Source: Nitrospinota bacterium (GTDB lineage Bacteria; UBA8248). From it: 10,074 nucleotides of DNA. The position numbers and the translations under genes are program-made. Each line of letters starts with the position of its first letter. Position 1 is the first letter of the stretch. The notes beneath the pieces were generated by a model. That model saw nothing but the letters and a program-made list of their open reading frames with translations. It was not told the origin of the DNA and did no database searches. This document shows positions 1-5,831 of the stretch, in pieces. Location of the stretch: assembly GCA_003506735.1 (NCBI GenBank), contig DNYS01000094.1, positions 10,873-20,946 of the forward strand, given 5' to 3'.

Positions 1-87
1 CTCGGCGTATCGGTGGCCGTCACCGTCCTCTTCGGCCTCGCCGCCTTCATGGCCGCCGTCCGCTACGCCAGCCGGAGCGATGGATAA
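1..87 (+). CDS. C-terminal end of a membrane protein (partial)
   Basis: Frame 1 is open from the window edge to TAA at 85-87 and gives 28 residues. It starts with one strongly hydrophobic segment (LGVSVAVTVLFGLAAFMAAV) and ends in a short basic/polar tail (RYASRSDG). This looks like the last transmembrane helix and cytoplasmic tail of an integral membrane protein, as in ABC-2 type permeases or similar families. Too little is visible to name the family. The gene runs rightward and converges on the cytochrome c gene. Confidence 0.6.
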   Translation, partial: LGVSVAVTVLFGLAAFMAAVRYASRSDG

Positions 88-135
88 TCGAACCCCAACG
101 AAAGATGAACGATCCGAAATTTCGGCCGGTTCGAT
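87..135. repeat. Nested inverted repeats between convergent genes; possible weak bidirectional terminator
   Basis: ATCGAACC at 87-94 is exactly complementary to GGTTCGAT at 128-135. Just inside the right arm is a perfect 12-bp palindrome, CCGAAATTTCGG, at 114-125. The region separates a rightward gene ending at 87 from a leftward gene ending at 181, where termination in both directions is expected. No clear T-run follows on either strand, so the terminator role is a guess from position. Confidence 0.3.
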
Positions 136-180
136 GAATTTGGAATCGAAGGGATGAGCGCCGGAAAACCCTGAGAAAAC

Positions 181-513
181 CTACTTCAACCCTGCCACAT
201 GCCGCGCCAGGCGGTCGAGCGCTTTGCCCCGAATAAAGGGCAGGGCTGGCATCTTCAGGCTGCCTTTTTGAATCTGTTTCTTGATATGGGCGAGCGGAAT
301 ATTCCGGCCCCGAAGCGGGGGCGTCAGGTTCGGGATGCCCTCGCCGAGCTTGCCGTGGCACCGGGCGCAGGAGCGCCCGAAGATGGCGGGGCCGTCCATG
401 GACGCGAACGCGCCGGGATCTCCGGAAAGACCCCCCTGGCTTTTGATCAAAAGAAACGCTATCAGCAAAACGCCGGCGATGCAGAATCCGACGGCCAGAA
501 TTATTTTGTTCAA
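181..513 (-). CDS. Membrane-anchored class I cytochrome c
   Basis: This 110-aa protein has an uncleaved-looking hydrophobic N-terminal segment (residues 4-23) and then a small heme domain facing the periplasm. The heme-binding motif is C49-A-R-C52-H53, with H53 as proximal ligand. A KMPALP segment supplies M88 as the likely distal ligand, as in class I c-type cytochromes. The start is TTG at 513: an in-frame TGA lies seven codons upstream (532-534), and AAAGG sits about 10 bases before the TTG. That upstream TGA is the proA stop codon, so the gene begins 18 bases after proA and is almost certainly cotranscribed with it. Its redox partner is not in the window. The role (single-electron carrier) follows from the family; its link to proline or glutamate metabolism is unclear. 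Confidence 0.88.
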   Translation of the reverse strand: MNKIILAVGFCIAGVLLIAFLLIKSQGGLSGDPGAFASMDGPAIFGRSCARCHGKLGEGIPNLTPPLRGRNIPLAHIKKQIQKGSLKMPALPFIRGKALDRLARHVAGLK

Positions 514-531
514 TGAACCAGAGCCTTTCGA

Positions 532-1854
532 TCAGGCGCCATGGCCACCAAGGGGCAACGGGCGGTGGAGAAAAGGCCTCGCGCCCTCGCCCTCGTACTC
601 CGAGACCGTATGGCCCTCGCCGGTGAGAAGGTACTTGTAAATCACCAGCCCCTCGAGGCCCACCGGGCCGCGCGCGTGGATTTTGTCGGTGGCGATCCCC
701 ACCTCGGCGCCCAGGCCGAAGCGGTAGCCGTCGGCGAACCGCGTCGAGGCGTTCCACATGACGCTGGCCGCGTCCACGCGGGCGAGAAACGATTCGGCGG
801 CGCTCTCGTCCGCCGTCACGATGGCCTCGGTGTGGCGCGAGCCATGGCGGTTGATATGACGGATGGCCTCGTCCAGATCGTCCACCACCCGGACCGAAAG
901 AATCAGGTCGAGATACTCGGTCTCCCAATCCGCCTCCGATGCGGGAACGGCATCGGCGATAATCTCCCGGGTCCGCTCGCAGCCCCTCAGCTCCACCCCT
1001 TTCGCCCGGAGGGCTTCGGCGGCCCGGGGCAAAAATTCGCGCGCCGCATCCCGGTGTACGAGAAGTGTCTCCACCGCGTTGCATACGGCGACATACTGGG
1101 TTTTGGAATCCACCGTCAGGTTGACCGCCATATCGAGGCCAGCGGCCTTGTCCACATAGATATGGCAGATTCCGGCGGCATGCCCAAGGACGGGAATGTG
1201 CGAGTGCTCCTTGATGTAGCTGACAAACTCGTTGCCGCCCCTGGGGATGATCAAATCGATGGAATCTTCCCGGGAAAGGAGGGCGTGAATGTCCTCGCGC
1301 GCCTCTACGAGCTGAACTGCATCGGCGGGAACGCCCCCCGATCCGGCCAGCGCCCGGCGGAGGGTATCCGCAAGCGCGCGGTTGGTGCCGAGCGCCTCGC
1401 GGCCCCCTTTCAGCACGGCGGCGTTGCCGGATTTGACGCAAAGAGAAGCGATCTGGACCAGCGCGTCCGGGCGCGATTCAAAAATGGCGGCGATGACGCC
1501 GAGGGGACAGGCCACCCGGCGGAGGCGGAGGCCTTCGTCCATGAGCACGGCGTAACTCACCCGGCCCAACGGATCGGGAAGGGCCGCCACCGCCCGGACG
1601 CCCCGGACCATATCGGCGATTTTGGCTTCGGTCAGGACCAGCCGCTCGAGAATGGGCTGGGACATCTCGCCGGCGGCCACCTCTTTCTCGGCCGCCTCGG
1701 TGTCGGCCGCATTGGCGGCGAGGATGGCATCCGCATCGGACTCGATGGCCACGGCCATGGCCTCGAGGGCGCGGTTGCGCTCATCCGCCCCCATGGGAGC
1801 GAGCAACAGAGCCGCCTCGCGCGCCGCGCCGCAAATTGCGTCAATATCCGCCAT
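532..1854 (-). CDS. proA: Gamma-glutamyl phosphate reductase (proline biosynthesis)
   Basis: This 440-aa enzyme is expected to reduce gamma-glutamyl phosphate to glutamate-5-semialdehyde with NADPH, the second step of cytosolic proline synthesis. Visible family signatures are FESRPD (125-130), KGG (149-151), the segment around KTQYVAVCNAVETLL with catalytic C258, and GLGAEVGIATDKIHARGPVGLEGL near the end. The frame is open to 1956, but ATG at 1854 is chosen because GAGG and AAGG lie just upstream and similarity begins at MADIDA. Compared with the roughly 417-aa E. coli enzyme it has about 20 extra residues at the C-terminus, after YKYLLTGEGH. No proB lies next to it. Upstream is rimK, about 106 bases away, and the cytochrome c gene follows after 18 bases. 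Confidence 0.96.
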   Translation of the reverse strand: MADIDAICGAAREAALLLAPMGADERNRALEAMAVAIESDADAILAANAADTEAAEKEVAAGEMSQPILERLVLTEAKIADMVRGVRAVAALPDPLGRVSYAVLMDEGLRLRRVACPLGVIAAIFESRPDALVQIASLCVKSGNAAVLKGGREALGTNRALADTLRRALAGSGGVPADAVQLVEAREDIHALLSREDSIDLIIPRGGNEFVSYIKEHSHIPVLGHAAGICHIYVDKAAGLDMAVNLTVDSKTQYVAVCNAVETLLVHRDAAREFLPRAAEALRAKGVELRGCERTREIIADAVPASEADWETEYLDLILSVRVVDDLDEAIRHINRHGSRHTEAIVTADESAAESFLARVDAASVMWNASTRFADGYRFGLGAEVGIATDKIHARGPVGLEGLVIYKYLLTGEGHTVSEYEGEGARPFLHRPLPLGGHGA

Positions 1855-1926
1855 GCCTTCTGTCCTCAATCGGCGCGGGCCGGGGACCATCCCCTCCGCC
1901 GGGTCCGGCCCACGGGCAAGGCCCAG

Positions 1927-1956
1927 ATTATAGAGCCAGCCGCGATGCCCCGGCAA
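1927..1956 (-). promoter_or_regulatory. Candidate sigma-70-type promoter for proA-cytochrome c
   Basis: On the minus strand TTGCCG (1956-1951) is followed by an 18-base spacer and a perfect TATAAT (1932-1927). The predicted start near 1920 gives a leader of about 66 bases before the proA ATG. The -35 box begins just past the rimK stop (1961-1963), so proA could be transcribed independently of rimK. Confidence 0.45.
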
Positions 1957-1960
1957 ATTC

Positions 1961-2860
1961 TCACACCCGCCCGGACGTTCGCCATTCCTTCCAGCGCGTT
2001 TCGATGTAATCGACGATGATGGATGCGATTTCGCCGCCGCCCGTGCGCTCGAACCCCTCGATGCCCGGCGCGGCGTTGACCTCCAGCACCATCAACTCTC
2101 CGCCCGCCCGAAGGAGATCCACCCCCGCGATATCGAGACCACACACCCCGGCCGCACGCTCGGCCAGAATCGCGGCCCGCCGGGTCAGCCGGGCGGGGCG
2201 GGCCGATCCCCCCCGGTGGAGGTTGGAACGGAATTCGCCTTTCGAGGCGCGCCGCCGGACGGCCCCAACGGCCTTTCCGCCCACGACGAGAACGCGCAGG
2301 TCGGACCCTTTGGCCTCCCGGACAAACTCCTGGACGATGACGTCGTGCTCGAGCGCCCACATGGCGTCCGCGATGGACTGCGCCGCTTCGAGGGTTTCGG
2401 CCATCATGACTCCGCGCCCCTGGGTGCTCCTTGGAAGTTTGATCACCGCGGGGGGGCCGCCGACCGCTTCGAGCGCGCGGGGCAGATAGGCCGGATCGGG
2501 CGCAAAGGCGGTGCGGGGAGCGGGAAGCCCGGCCTGGACGAGAAGTTGAACCGTTCGGAGCTTGTCCCGCGCGATATCCAGCGCACCGGCGGCGTTGATC
2601 ACGAGCCGCCCCGAAACCCCCAGATGGCGCACGAGGGCGAGGGAATGATTCGAAATCCCGGCGCCCAGGCGGGGCATGAAAACATCCGCCCCGCCGAAGG
2701 GTTTTCCCTCAAACTCGAGGGCGGCCACGCCGCCGGCGGCCTTGAGGAGAAACCGGTAGGGATCCATGATCCGGACGCGGTGGCGGCGGCGGCGCGCTTC
2801 CTCGGCGATGCGCCGGACGCCGTGCAAGGTTTCATCCCGGCAAAGAATGGCGAGTCGCAA
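1961..2860 (-). CDS. rimK: RimK-type ATP-grasp ligase (ribosomal protein S6 modification)
   Basis: This 299-aa protein matches E. coli RimK in length and layout: an N-terminal domain (MRLAILCRDETL), a pre-ATP-grasp RDK segment (98-100), then the ATP-grasp fold. Key segments are VIKLPRSTQGRGV (139-151), VQEFVREAKGSDLRVLVVG (176-194), RRASKGEFRSNLHRGGSA (203-220) and the metal/ATP-binding MVLEVNAAPGIEGFE (257-271). RimK adds glutamates to the C-terminus of ribosomal protein S6 using ATP. Here S6 is an inferred target, since related ligases modify other molecules. The start is TTG at 2860: an in-frame TGA is four codons upstream, and AAAGGA lies about 8 bases before it. The gene is read leftward, divergent from the MmgE/PrpD gene. 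Confidence 0.92.
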   Translation of the reverse strand: MRLAILCRDETLHGVRRIAEEARRRRHRVRIMDPYRFLLKAAGGVAALEFEGKPFGGADVFMPRLGAGISNHSLALVRHLGVSGRLVINAAGALDIARDKLRTVQLLVQAGLPAPRTAFAPDPAYLPRALEAVGGPPAVIKLPRSTQGRGVMMAETLEAAQSIADAMWALEHDVIVQEFVREAKGSDLRVLVVGGKAVGAVRRRASKGEFRSNLHRGGSARPARLTRRAAILAERAAGVCGLDIAGVDLLRAGGELMVLEVNAAPGIEGFERTGGGEIASIIVDYIETRWKEWRTSGRV

Positions 2861-2961
2861 CCGATTGTCCTTTCAGGTTCTGGTACAACGTATGGGACAC
2901 CCCGCCGGTTCGGGCCGCTCCATCCGCCGGGCATTTATTCGGATCGCGCCGGCGAAACAAC

Positions 2962-2990
2962 CGAATAGGCGCATTTTCATTCCCCGTCAA
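2962..2990 (-). promoter_or_regulatory. Candidate sigma-70-type promoter for rimK
   Basis: On the minus strand TTGACG (2990-2985) is followed by a 17-base spacer and TATTCG (2967-2962). The -35 box is one base from consensus and the -10 matches only its first half, so this is moderate support. The predicted start near 2955 leaves a leader of about 95 bases. The -35 box lies within about 15 bases of the divergent MmgE/PrpD start codon, so the two control regions are packed together in 142 bases. Confidence 0.4.
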
Positions 2991-3002
2991 TGAGGAGCCG
3001 TC

Positions 3003-4418
3003 ATGCCGACCGCACCGTCCACCGCGAGCGAAACCCTTTGCCGGTTTTGCGAGGAACTCCGCTTCGAAGATATACCGCCCGAGGTGATCGAGAAAGCCAA
3101 GCTGCTCACCCTCGACCTGCTCGGCATTTCGCTGGCCGCACGGGCCGATCCGATCGACGCTCCGATACGGGCCGCGGCGCGCGCCATGGACGGAGGAGGA
3201 GACGGCAATGCCGACACCGGGCCTTGCAGCGCCGTGGGGGAGACGCGAAAAATGCCGGCCCTGAGCGCAGCGTTTTTGAACGCCGCCCTGGGCCACTCTC
3301 TCGATTTCGACGATACGCATTCGAAGTCGATCATCCACACGGCAGCGCCCGTCGTCCCTCCGGCCTTGGCCGCGGCGGAGGGGTTCCGCAAAAGCGGCCG
3401 CGAGATGCTCCGCTCCATCACCGCCGCCTTCGAGGGAACCATCCGGATCGGGTTGGCCGCGCCGGGGAGGTTTCACGCACGGGGGTTTCACATGACCTCC
3501 ATCGCGGGGACATTCGGCGCCGCCCTGGCCTACGGACCCATGGCCGGGCTGAAAGGCCGCCAGCTGGTTTCCGCCCTCGGCATCTGTGGCAGCATGGCCT
3601 CCGGGCTGTTCGAATACTTGGAGGACGGCAGCCCGGTCAAGGTGCTTCACCCGGGCTGGGCGGCGCATTCGGGAATCATGGCCACTGTCCTGGCGGGGGG
3701 AGATTTCGGGGGGCCGGCCAGCGTTTTTGAGGGCCGCTTCGGGCTGCTCCGGAGCCACCTGAGCGGGGAGGATTTCGATGCGGAGGCCCTGACGGAGGGG
3801 CTCGGGGAGCGCTGGGAAACCCTGGCCACCGGCTACAAGCCCTATCCATGCGGCCACGTCATTCACGCCTTCCTCGACGCCGCCCTCCGGATTCGGGAGG
3901 AGGGGGGCTTCGCGCCCGAGGGTATCGAATCGGTGACCTGCCATGCGGACAAGGTGGCGATCGACCTGGTGCTAGACCCGATCGAGGCCAAGCGCCGGCC
4001 CCGCACCCACTATGAGGGGAAATTCTCGCTCCCCTACTGCCTGGGTAGCATCTTCGTCCGGGGACGGTTGACCCTGGACGACTTCACCGATGAAGCGGTC
4101 CGGGACGAGCGGGTCCTCGCGGCCGCCGCGAAGGTGGATTACCGACAGGATGACAGCATGGACTCTCTCAATTTTTTTCCGGGGAAAATCGAGGTGCGCC
4201 TCAAGGGCGGGAAAACTTTTGCCGCCGAGGAAAAACATCAGCGCGGATGCGCAGAAAACCCGATGGCCCCGGTCGAGGTCCAGAAGAAATTCATGCAAAA
4301 CGCGCAGCGCAGCCTCCCCGCGGCCCGGGCGGAGGAGGCGATGGACCATATTCTGAACCTGGATGCGCTGAGCGGCGTCGCGCCCCTGACCGGCTTGTTG
4401 CGCGAGGCGGGCCGGTAA
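3003..4418 (+). CDS. MmgE/PrpD family protein
   Basis: This 471-aa protein has the full length and the conserved blocks of the family: HSLDFDDTH (98-106), GFHMTSIAGTFGAA (161-174), KVLHPGWAAHSGIMA (213-227), KPYPCGH (279-285) and YEGKFSLPY (337-345). Characterised members include 2-methylcitrate dehydratase PrpD and cis-aconitate decarboxylase, which act on carboxylic acids. Many members have no known substrate. With no methylcitrate-cycle or catabolic genes nearby, the substrate cannot be assigned. ATG at 3003 is preceded by GAGGAG about 5 bases upstream. The gene stands alone: divergent rimK on one side and a convergent stress operon on the other. Its TAA lies inside the T-run (read on the minus strand) of that operon's terminator. 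Confidence 0.93.
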   Translation: MPTAPSTASETLCRFCEELRFEDIPPEVIEKAKLLTLDLLGISLAARADPIDAPIRAAARAMDGGGDGNADTGPCSAVGETRKMPALSAAFLNAALGHSLDFDDTHSKSIIHTAAPVVPPALAAAEGFRKSGREMLRSITAAFEGTIRIGLAAPGRFHARGFHMTSIAGTFGAALAYGPMAGLKGRQLVSALGICGSMASGLFEYLEDGSPVKVLHPGWAAHSGIMATVLAGGDFGGPASVFEGRFGLLRSHLSGEDFDAEALTEGLGERWETLATGYKPYPCGHVIHAFLDAALRIREEGGFAPEGIESVTCHADKVAIDLVLDPIEAKRRPRTHYEGKFSLPYCLGSIFVRGRLTLDDFTDEAVRDERVLAAAAKVDYRQDDSMDSLNFFPGKIEVRLKGGKTFAAEEKHQRGCAENPMAPVEVQKKFMQNAQRSLPAARAEEAMDHILNLDALSGVAPLTGLLREAGR

Positions 4419-4446
4419 AAAAAAGCGGCCCCGGATTCGAGGCCGC
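4417..4446 (-). terminator. Rho-independent terminator of the usp operon
   Basis: Read on the minus strand, GCGGCC (4446-4441), a 10-base loop and GGCCGC (4430-4425) form a 6-bp all-GC stem. It is followed directly by eight Ts (4424-4417). It lies 25 bases after the usp stop. The T-run overlaps the TAA stop of the converging MmgE/PrpD gene. On the plus strand no T-run follows the stem, so it should terminate efficiently only leftward. Confidence 0.85.
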
Positions 4447-4471
4447 TCGATGGTGCGCCTCGCGCGGCGGG

Positions 4472-4930
4472 CTATGCCGCCGGAGCGAGCTTATCTTTTG
4501 GCTGTACGGTGAGGATCGTGGCGCCGACCTTCCTGGCCAGCCGCCGGGCGTATCTTGCCATTCCGGTGTGGCGCTCCAGCCATCCGCTTCCGCTTCCTCC
4601 GAGGATGACGAGCCCGATCCGGTCCCGCCGCACGGATTCCGCGATGACGGGCAGCGAATCTCCGAACTCAACAGACACGCTGACCTCGAGTCCGGCCGCT
4701 TCGAGCTTTTCCTTGAACGGAAGAAGATAGTCCAGCCCCGCCTGCCTGCGCACGGCGGTGTAACGCTCGGCGTAGAAAGCAAACCCTTCGAGTTGGCGCA
4801 TCCGCACCGAAGAAGCTTCCACCGAGATCAAGTGGACGGATTTCACCGAAGAGGCGAATGCAACCGCTTCGTCCACGGCCGCCTCGGCGCTTTCGGAACC
4901 ATCCAGGGGAATCAGAACTTTCGTATGCAT
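4472..4930 (-). CDS. Universal stress protein (UspA family)
   Basis: This single-domain 152-aa USP starts MHTKVLIPLDGSESAEAAVDEA, the usual first strand with D10, and ends with the AxILTVQ strand (138-143). The canonical ATP-binding pattern G-2X-G-9X-G(S/T) is degenerate: the region reads GGSGSGWLERHTGMARYA (111-128), with eight rather than nine residues in the spacer and Met in place of Ser/Thr after the last glycine. ATP binding is therefore doubtful. ATG at 4930 has AAAGGA about 8 bases upstream. It is the third gene of a leftward operon after two small proteins, 64 bases behind the 45-aa gene, and is followed by a strong terminator. The operon appears to be sigma-54 dependent. Confidence 0.92.
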   Translation of the reverse strand: MHTKVLIPLDGSESAEAAVDEAVAFASSVKSVHLISVEASSVRMRQLEGFAFYAERYTAVRRQAGLDYLLPFKEKLEAAGLEVSVSVEFGDSLPVIAESVRRDRIGLVILGGSGSGWLERHTGMARYARRLARKVGATILTVQPKDKLAPAA

Positions 4931-4948
4931 CGCATTTTCCTTTTCATC

Positions 4949-4963
4949 GCCCCCGGTGGGGGC
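4949..4963 (-). other. GC-rich hairpin in the usp leader
   Basis: On the minus strand GCCCCC and GGGGGC form a 6-bp all-GC stem with a 3-base loop. It sits between the 45-aa gene and usp, ending about 10 bases before the usp Shine-Dalgarno. No T-run follows, so it is not an intrinsic terminator. It could mark an mRNA processing or stability site separating the small genes from usp. Confidence 0.45.
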
Positions 4964-4994
4964 ATCCCAAATTCGTTAAAAATTCTTTCCGCCT

Positions 4995-5132
4995 CTAAAT
5001 CAGCGGAAAATACCCGTTCCGGGCCAGGAACCTCCTGGCCTCCAGCGTGCTCGAATACTCGTCACCCTCGGACGAAATCAGCACCACCAGCGTAAATATC
5101 GCGGCGATGGCCGCCCATCCCAGCCACTCCAT
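4995..5132 (-). CDS. Small single-helix membrane protein, 45 aa
   Basis: ATG at 5132 opens a 45-codon frame ending in TAG (4997-4995). The product begins MEWLGWAAIAAIFTLVVLI, one clear transmembrane helix (about residues 3-19). It continues with an acidic turn (SSEGDEYSS) and a short amphipathic tail with basic residues (EARRFLARNGYFPLI). GGAG lies about 7 bases before the ATG, and the gene starts 20 bases after the stop of the 87-aa gene, which supports real translation. I do not recognise the family. Its size and shape suit a small regulatory or accessory subunit of a membrane complex, but no partner complex is in the window. Confidence 0.7.
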   Translation of the reverse strand: MEWLGWAAIAAIFTLVVLISSEGDEYSSTLEARRFLARNGYFPLI

Positions 5133-5152
5133 TGCGCCTCTCCTTTTCGGGT

Positions 5153-5416
5153 CTAAGCGGCCCGGTGATAGTTGAAATCGTCCTCGTACAAGGAGTTGGC
5201 AAGCCGCCTATGTGCACGCTCCTCCTCGGCCGTATCCTCGGCTGTCTCCTCGAAAATCGGGCTCTCCGTCCGAATCCTCCTCTCGAGGACCCGGCCCCAA
5301 AAATTCGGGCGATTCGCCCCCGAAGCCCCAGCGCCCTTCGCATCCATCCGATGGGTGGCGCCCCTCACGGCCACCGGCATGAGCAAATCAACCAAAGCCA
5401 TTCCCCAAAATATCAT
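5153..5416 (-). CDS. Hypothetical 87-aa protein with hydrophobic N-terminus
   Basis: First gene of the predicted sigma-54 operon. ATG at 5416 is chosen because GGAGG lies 7 bases upstream; an in-frame GTG at 5437 would add seven residues but places the Shine-Dalgarno inside the gene. The protein starts with a hydrophobic stretch (MIFWGMALVDLLMPVAV, residues 1-17) that may be a membrane anchor. It has a flexible Gly/Ala segment (28-35), then a charged and largely acidic C-terminal half (FEETAEDTAEEERAHRRLA, 55-73) that could form an amphipathic helix. No cysteines and no recognised domain. The spacing to the 45-aa gene is 20 bases. Confidence 0.65.
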   Translation of the reverse strand: MIFWGMALVDLLMPVAVRGATHRMDAKGAGASGANRPNFWGRVLERRIRTESPIFEETAEDTAEEERAHRRLANSLYEDDFNYHRAA

Positions 5417-5444
5417 CACGTTTCCTCCTTCATTCACCCTTCAT

Positions 5445-5460
5445 GGACCCGTTCGGGTCC
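5445..5460. repeat. Inverted repeat in the leader of the 87-aa gene
   Basis: GGACCCG and CGGGTCC form a 7-bp perfect inverted repeat with a 2-base centre. It lies 29 bases before the start codon of the 87-aa gene, within the predicted transcript and just upstream of its Shine-Dalgarno. It could be a protein operator or an mRNA hairpin affecting translation start. Confidence 0.45.
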
Positions 5461-5504
5461 AATATTTTGATATCGGTGGGGGATGAACGATTGCTGACTC
5501 GATT

Positions 5505-5522
5505 TTGAACCGAAATGTTCAA
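5505..5522. repeat. Inverted repeat TTGAAC-N6-GTTCAA
   Basis: Six-base arms around a 6-base centre. Reading leftward it falls about 25-45 bases after the predicted sigma-54 start site, so it would be a hairpin in the leader RNA or an operator for a repressor. No function can be assigned. Confidence 0.4.
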
Positions 5523-5556
5523 CCCCTTTCACACCTACCTCTTTCATGACCTACAT

Positions 5557-5574
5557 AAGCAACCCGGGTGCCAA
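5557..5574 (-). promoter_or_regulatory. Sigma-54 (-24/-12) promoter for the small-protein/usp operon
   Basis: The minus strand reads TTGGCACCCGGGTTGCTT. It contains TGGCAC, five bases, then TTGCT, with exactly ten bases between the invariant GG and GC. This matches the sigma-54 consensus TGGCAC-N5-TTGCW at every conserved position. The predicted start is near 5547, giving a leader of about 130 bases before the 87-aa gene. A sigma-54 activator gene lies about 600 bases away. Established consensus; the operon assignment is inferred from orientation. Confidence 0.8.
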
Positions 5575-5601
5575 ATCCGTAAAATAAAATATTCGTATAT
5601 T

Positions 5602-5614
5602 TATCAATTATTTA
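5602..5614 (+). promoter_or_regulatory. IHF-binding consensus site
   Basis: TATCAATTATTTA fits the IHF consensus WATCAA-N4-TTR exactly and lies in an AT-rich tract. It sits about 55-67 bases upstream of the predicted sigma-54 start, between the promoter and the candidate enhancer palindrome, the usual place for a DNA bend that brings the activator to sigma-54 polymerase. It also abuts a TATAAT (5613-5618) on the plus strand. Confidence 0.55.
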
Positions 5615-5661
5615 TAATGGCTTTCAGGACATATGAAGCGGACTGGAGACGCTACCCTGAC

Positions 5662-5673
5662 ACGATATATCGT
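5662..5673. promoter_or_regulatory. Candidate enhancer (UAS) palindrome for the sigma-54 activator
   Basis: ACGATATATCGT is a perfect 12-bp palindrome about 115-126 bases upstream of the predicted sigma-54 start, within the usual range for bacterial enhancer-binding proteins. TCGTAT-type half-site motifs recur at 5592-5598 and 5695-5701. That the neighbouring activator binds here is inference. Confidence 0.45.
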
Positions 5674-5831
5674 ATTTTAATTATTTATCGGAATTTCGTA
5701 TGACAATTATCCCCATTTAATCTGCAAAAACCGATTCCGCATATTTGTAACCCGGATTACTGCCCCGAAACGGGACACGTGCCATCTTGAACATCAGAGG
5801 AATTTTGCTCTAGGGATAGGAGGCGACGGAA

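Larger units (their letters stand above)
5417..5831. other. AT-rich divergent control region (no gene)
   Basis: These 415 bases separate the leftward small-protein/usp operon from the rightward 81-aa gene and are visibly AT-richer than the coding sequence around them. They hold the sigma-54 promoter, IHF-like site, enhancer-like palindrome and leader inverted repeats listed separately. Other visible structure: a perfect TATAAT on the plus strand (5613-5618) with no good -35; a 7-base motif (T/A)TCGTAT three times (5592-5598, 5669-5675, 5695-5701); and ATTATTTAT twice (5607-5615 and 5680-5688). A 62-codon frame at 5515-5703 has no ribosome binding site and is not taken as a gene. Confidence 0.7.

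Noticed and set aside
541..2019. Very long plus-strand frame opposite proA
   Set aside because: Typical antisense shadow in GC-rich DNA; the minus strand encodes ProA with all family motifs. The same applies to long frames opposite the MmgE/PrpD, activator and hemW genes.
5062..5343. 93-codon minus-strand frame overlapping both small genes
   Set aside because: It is out of frame with the 87-aa and 45-aa genes, which have proper ribosome binding sites and sensible spacing; its Arg-rich product looks like a GC-skew artefact.
5515..5703. 62-codon plus-strand frame in the AT-rich intergenic region
   Set aside because: No ribosome binding site, atypical composition, and it overlaps the sigma-54 promoter, IHF site and palindrome.
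5739..5752. Second GG-N10-GC arrangement on the minus strand, upstream of the enhancer-like palindrome
   Set aside because: Only the two invariant dinucleotides fit (GGTTAC and ATGC instead of GGCAC and TTGC); it is far weaker than 5557-5574.
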